Positions 6,050 through 7,205 of a DNA stretch of 7,205 nucleotides are shown here, piece after piece. The notes beneath the pieces are model-generated. The model ran no database searches and was not told the DNA's origin. It saw nothing but the letters and a program-made list of their open reading frames with translations. Position numbers and translations under genes: made by a program. This DNA is from Acidimicrobiaceae bacterium (GTDB lineage Bacteria > Actinomycetota > Acidimicrobiia > Acidimicrobiales > MedAcidi-G1): positions 1,817 through 9,021 of the forward strand of contig DPMC01000151.1 of assembly GCA_003541675.1 (NCBI GenBank). Direction: 5' to 3'. Positions within the stretch are counted from its first letter, which is position 1. Each line of letters begins with the position of its first letter.

Positions 6050-7205
6050 TCCCCAAGTCCCTGCGCAGGTCCCCGAGCCCGGGTCGCTTGGTAACCCTCG
6101 CCATCGGCATCCCGCTGGCCCTGACCGGCTGTGCCGCTGACGCCCCACTGGACACCCTGGAGCCCCAAGGCCCGATATCCCGGTCGATCGACTCGCTAGC
6201 CAATCCGGTGTTTCTCGTCGCGGGCATCGTCTTCGTGATCATCTTCGGGGTTTCGGGCATCATCTGGTGGAAGTTTCGTGACGATCACAGCACCGACGAG
6301 TTCCCGCACCAGTTGCACGGCCATTTCCGGGCCGAGATCGGCTGGACCATCGGCCCGGCGGTCCTCATGGCCGTTATCGCCGTATTCACCCTTCTCAGCC
6401 ACTTCGACCTCAACAGCGAGGACAGAACCGACATCGTGATCTCGGTGGACGGGGAGCGCACCTCGTGGGATCCCCAGGTAGTTGTGGTCGGCCAACAGTG
6501 GTGGTGGGAGTTCCGCTACTACTTCGACGGCCTGGACGGCCTCGACCTGAGTGACGCTCGCCATCTGCCGCCGGCTGACATCGTGGCGGCCAATCAGCTG
6601 GTCATCCCGACTGGTTCGGAGATCGGTCTCAAGATCACCAGCCGCGATGTGATCCACAGTTACTGGATTCCGGCGTTGAACGGGAAGCGTGATGCGGTGC
6701 CGGGTCGGGTCTCACCATGGAAAATCGAGGCCGAGACGCCCGGTGTCTACTTCGGCCAGTGCACCGAGTTTTGTGGTCTCAGCCATTCCCGGATGCGGAT
6801 GCAGACGGTGGCCATGGATCCGGCTGACTTCCAGTTGTGGGTCGACCAGCAGATGCAGCCAGCTATCGAGCCGACTGATGGCGCCGCGCTGCGGGGTAGG
6901 GCGGTCTTTGAGGGCCAGTGCGCTCGCTGCCACGTGGTGAACGGAATCAACGACGGTGGTGGAGCTGATCTGGTGGCCAACGCTGCACCGAACCTGACCC
7001 ATCTGATGAGTCGAACCACCTATGCCGGCGGCATCTTCGATCTCTATGAACCAGACGGTTCGCTGGACCGGACCCAGCTCGAAGCTTGGCTGCGAAACGC
7101 ACCGGCCGAAAAGCCCGCCTATGCCGAGGGTCGACGGGGCATGCCGGCCATGGGCCTCAGTGAAAGCCAGATCGATGACGTGGTGGCGTACCTCCAGACC
7201 CTGGG
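6046..7205 (+). CDS. ctaC: Cytochrome c oxidase subunit II with fused cytochrome c (caa3 type), 3' end outside window
   Basis: 386 codons are visible and the frame is open at the right edge. Residues 1-29 form a lipoprotein signal with basic N-terminus and lipobox LTGC (lipidated C29). Two helices follow, about 53-75 and 99-119, the second in the family context EIGWTIGP. The cupredoxin domain (about 128-270) has the aromatic electron-entry patch QWWWEF (151-156) and a complete CuA site: H204 (HSYWIP), then C239, E241, C243, H247 and M250 in GQCTEFCGLSHSRM. A cytochrome c domain starts near 280, with CARCH (292-296) binding heme c and GMPAM (365-369) supplying the likely axial Met. The protein takes electrons from the bc1 complex or a cytochrome c and passes them through heme c and CuA to subunit I. 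All redox sites look functional, unlike the neighbouring subunit-I-like protein. The start is TTG, overlapping the upstream stop. Confidence 0.95.
   Translation, partial: MIPKSLRRSPSPGRLVTLAIGIPLALTGCAADAPLDTLEPQGPISRSIDSLANPVFLVAGIVFVIIFGVSGIIWWKFRDDHSTDEFPHQLHGHFRAEIGWTIGPAVLMAVIAVFTLLSHFDLNSEDRTDIVISVDGERTSWDPQVVVVGQQWWWEFRYYFDGLDGLDLSDARHLPPADIVAANQLVIPTGSEIGLKITSRDVIHSYWIPALNGKRDAVPGRVSPWKIEAETPGVYFGQCTEFCGLSHSRMRMQTVAMDPADFQLWVDQQMQPAIEPTDGAALRGRAVFEGQCARCHVVNGINDGGGADLVANAAPNLTHLMSRTTYAGGIFDLYEPDGSLDRTQLEAWLRNAPAEKPAYAEGRRGMPAMGLSESQIDDVVAYLQTL

Noticed and set aside
1..7205. Mobile elements, CRISPR arrays, tRNA or rRNA genes
   Set aside because: No transposase motifs, long inverted repeats, regularly spaced repeats, or RNA gene signatures were seen on either strand.

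Overview
The window is a high-GC, densely coded stretch of bacterial chromosome carrying a cytochrome c oxidase assembly and structural gene cluster. The gene set suggests Actinomycetota, most likely the class Acidimicrobiia: an actinobacterial-style ClpS, heme A synthase with an EFGNR motif, and a caa3-type CuA subunit with a fused cytochrome c. The class-level placement is inference from gene content and style, not from a marker gene.

Layout. On the minus strand, heme A synthase (ctaA, 1052 to 120) is followed with a 4-base ATGA overlap by the first 41 codons of clpS, which leaves the window at base 1. A 63-bp divergent gap separates ctaA from the plus-strand genes. These are a short-chain dehydrogenase (1116-1970), heme O synthase (ctaB, 2016-2951), a 207-bp non-coding leader, a subunit-I-like protein (3159-4670), a subunit-III-like protein (4667-5248), a seven-helix membrane protein of unknown function (5264-6049), and ctaC, the CuA/cytochrome c subunit II (6046 to beyond the right edge). 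The last four genes are tightly packed: two 4-base start/stop overlaps and one 15-bp gap.

How they work together. CtaB farnesylates heme B to heme O, CtaA oxidises heme O to heme A, and CtaC is the electron-entry subunit of an aa3/caa3 oxidase. CtaC has all its CuA ligands, a CXXCH heme site and a lipoprotein signal.

The striking point is the pair between ctaB and ctaC. The subunit-I homologue keeps the fold and many landmark motifs. It has lost two of the three CuB histidines, the heme a3 histidine, one heme a histidine, the HPEVY glutamate and the K-channel lysine. The adjacent subunit-III homologue has lost the conserved glutamate of its SELMFF-type motif and most of its other signature polar residues. 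Both reading frames are intact. This looks like a retained, non-catalytic 'pseudo-oxidase' module, with the true catalytic subunit I expected outside the window, probably just downstream of ctaC.
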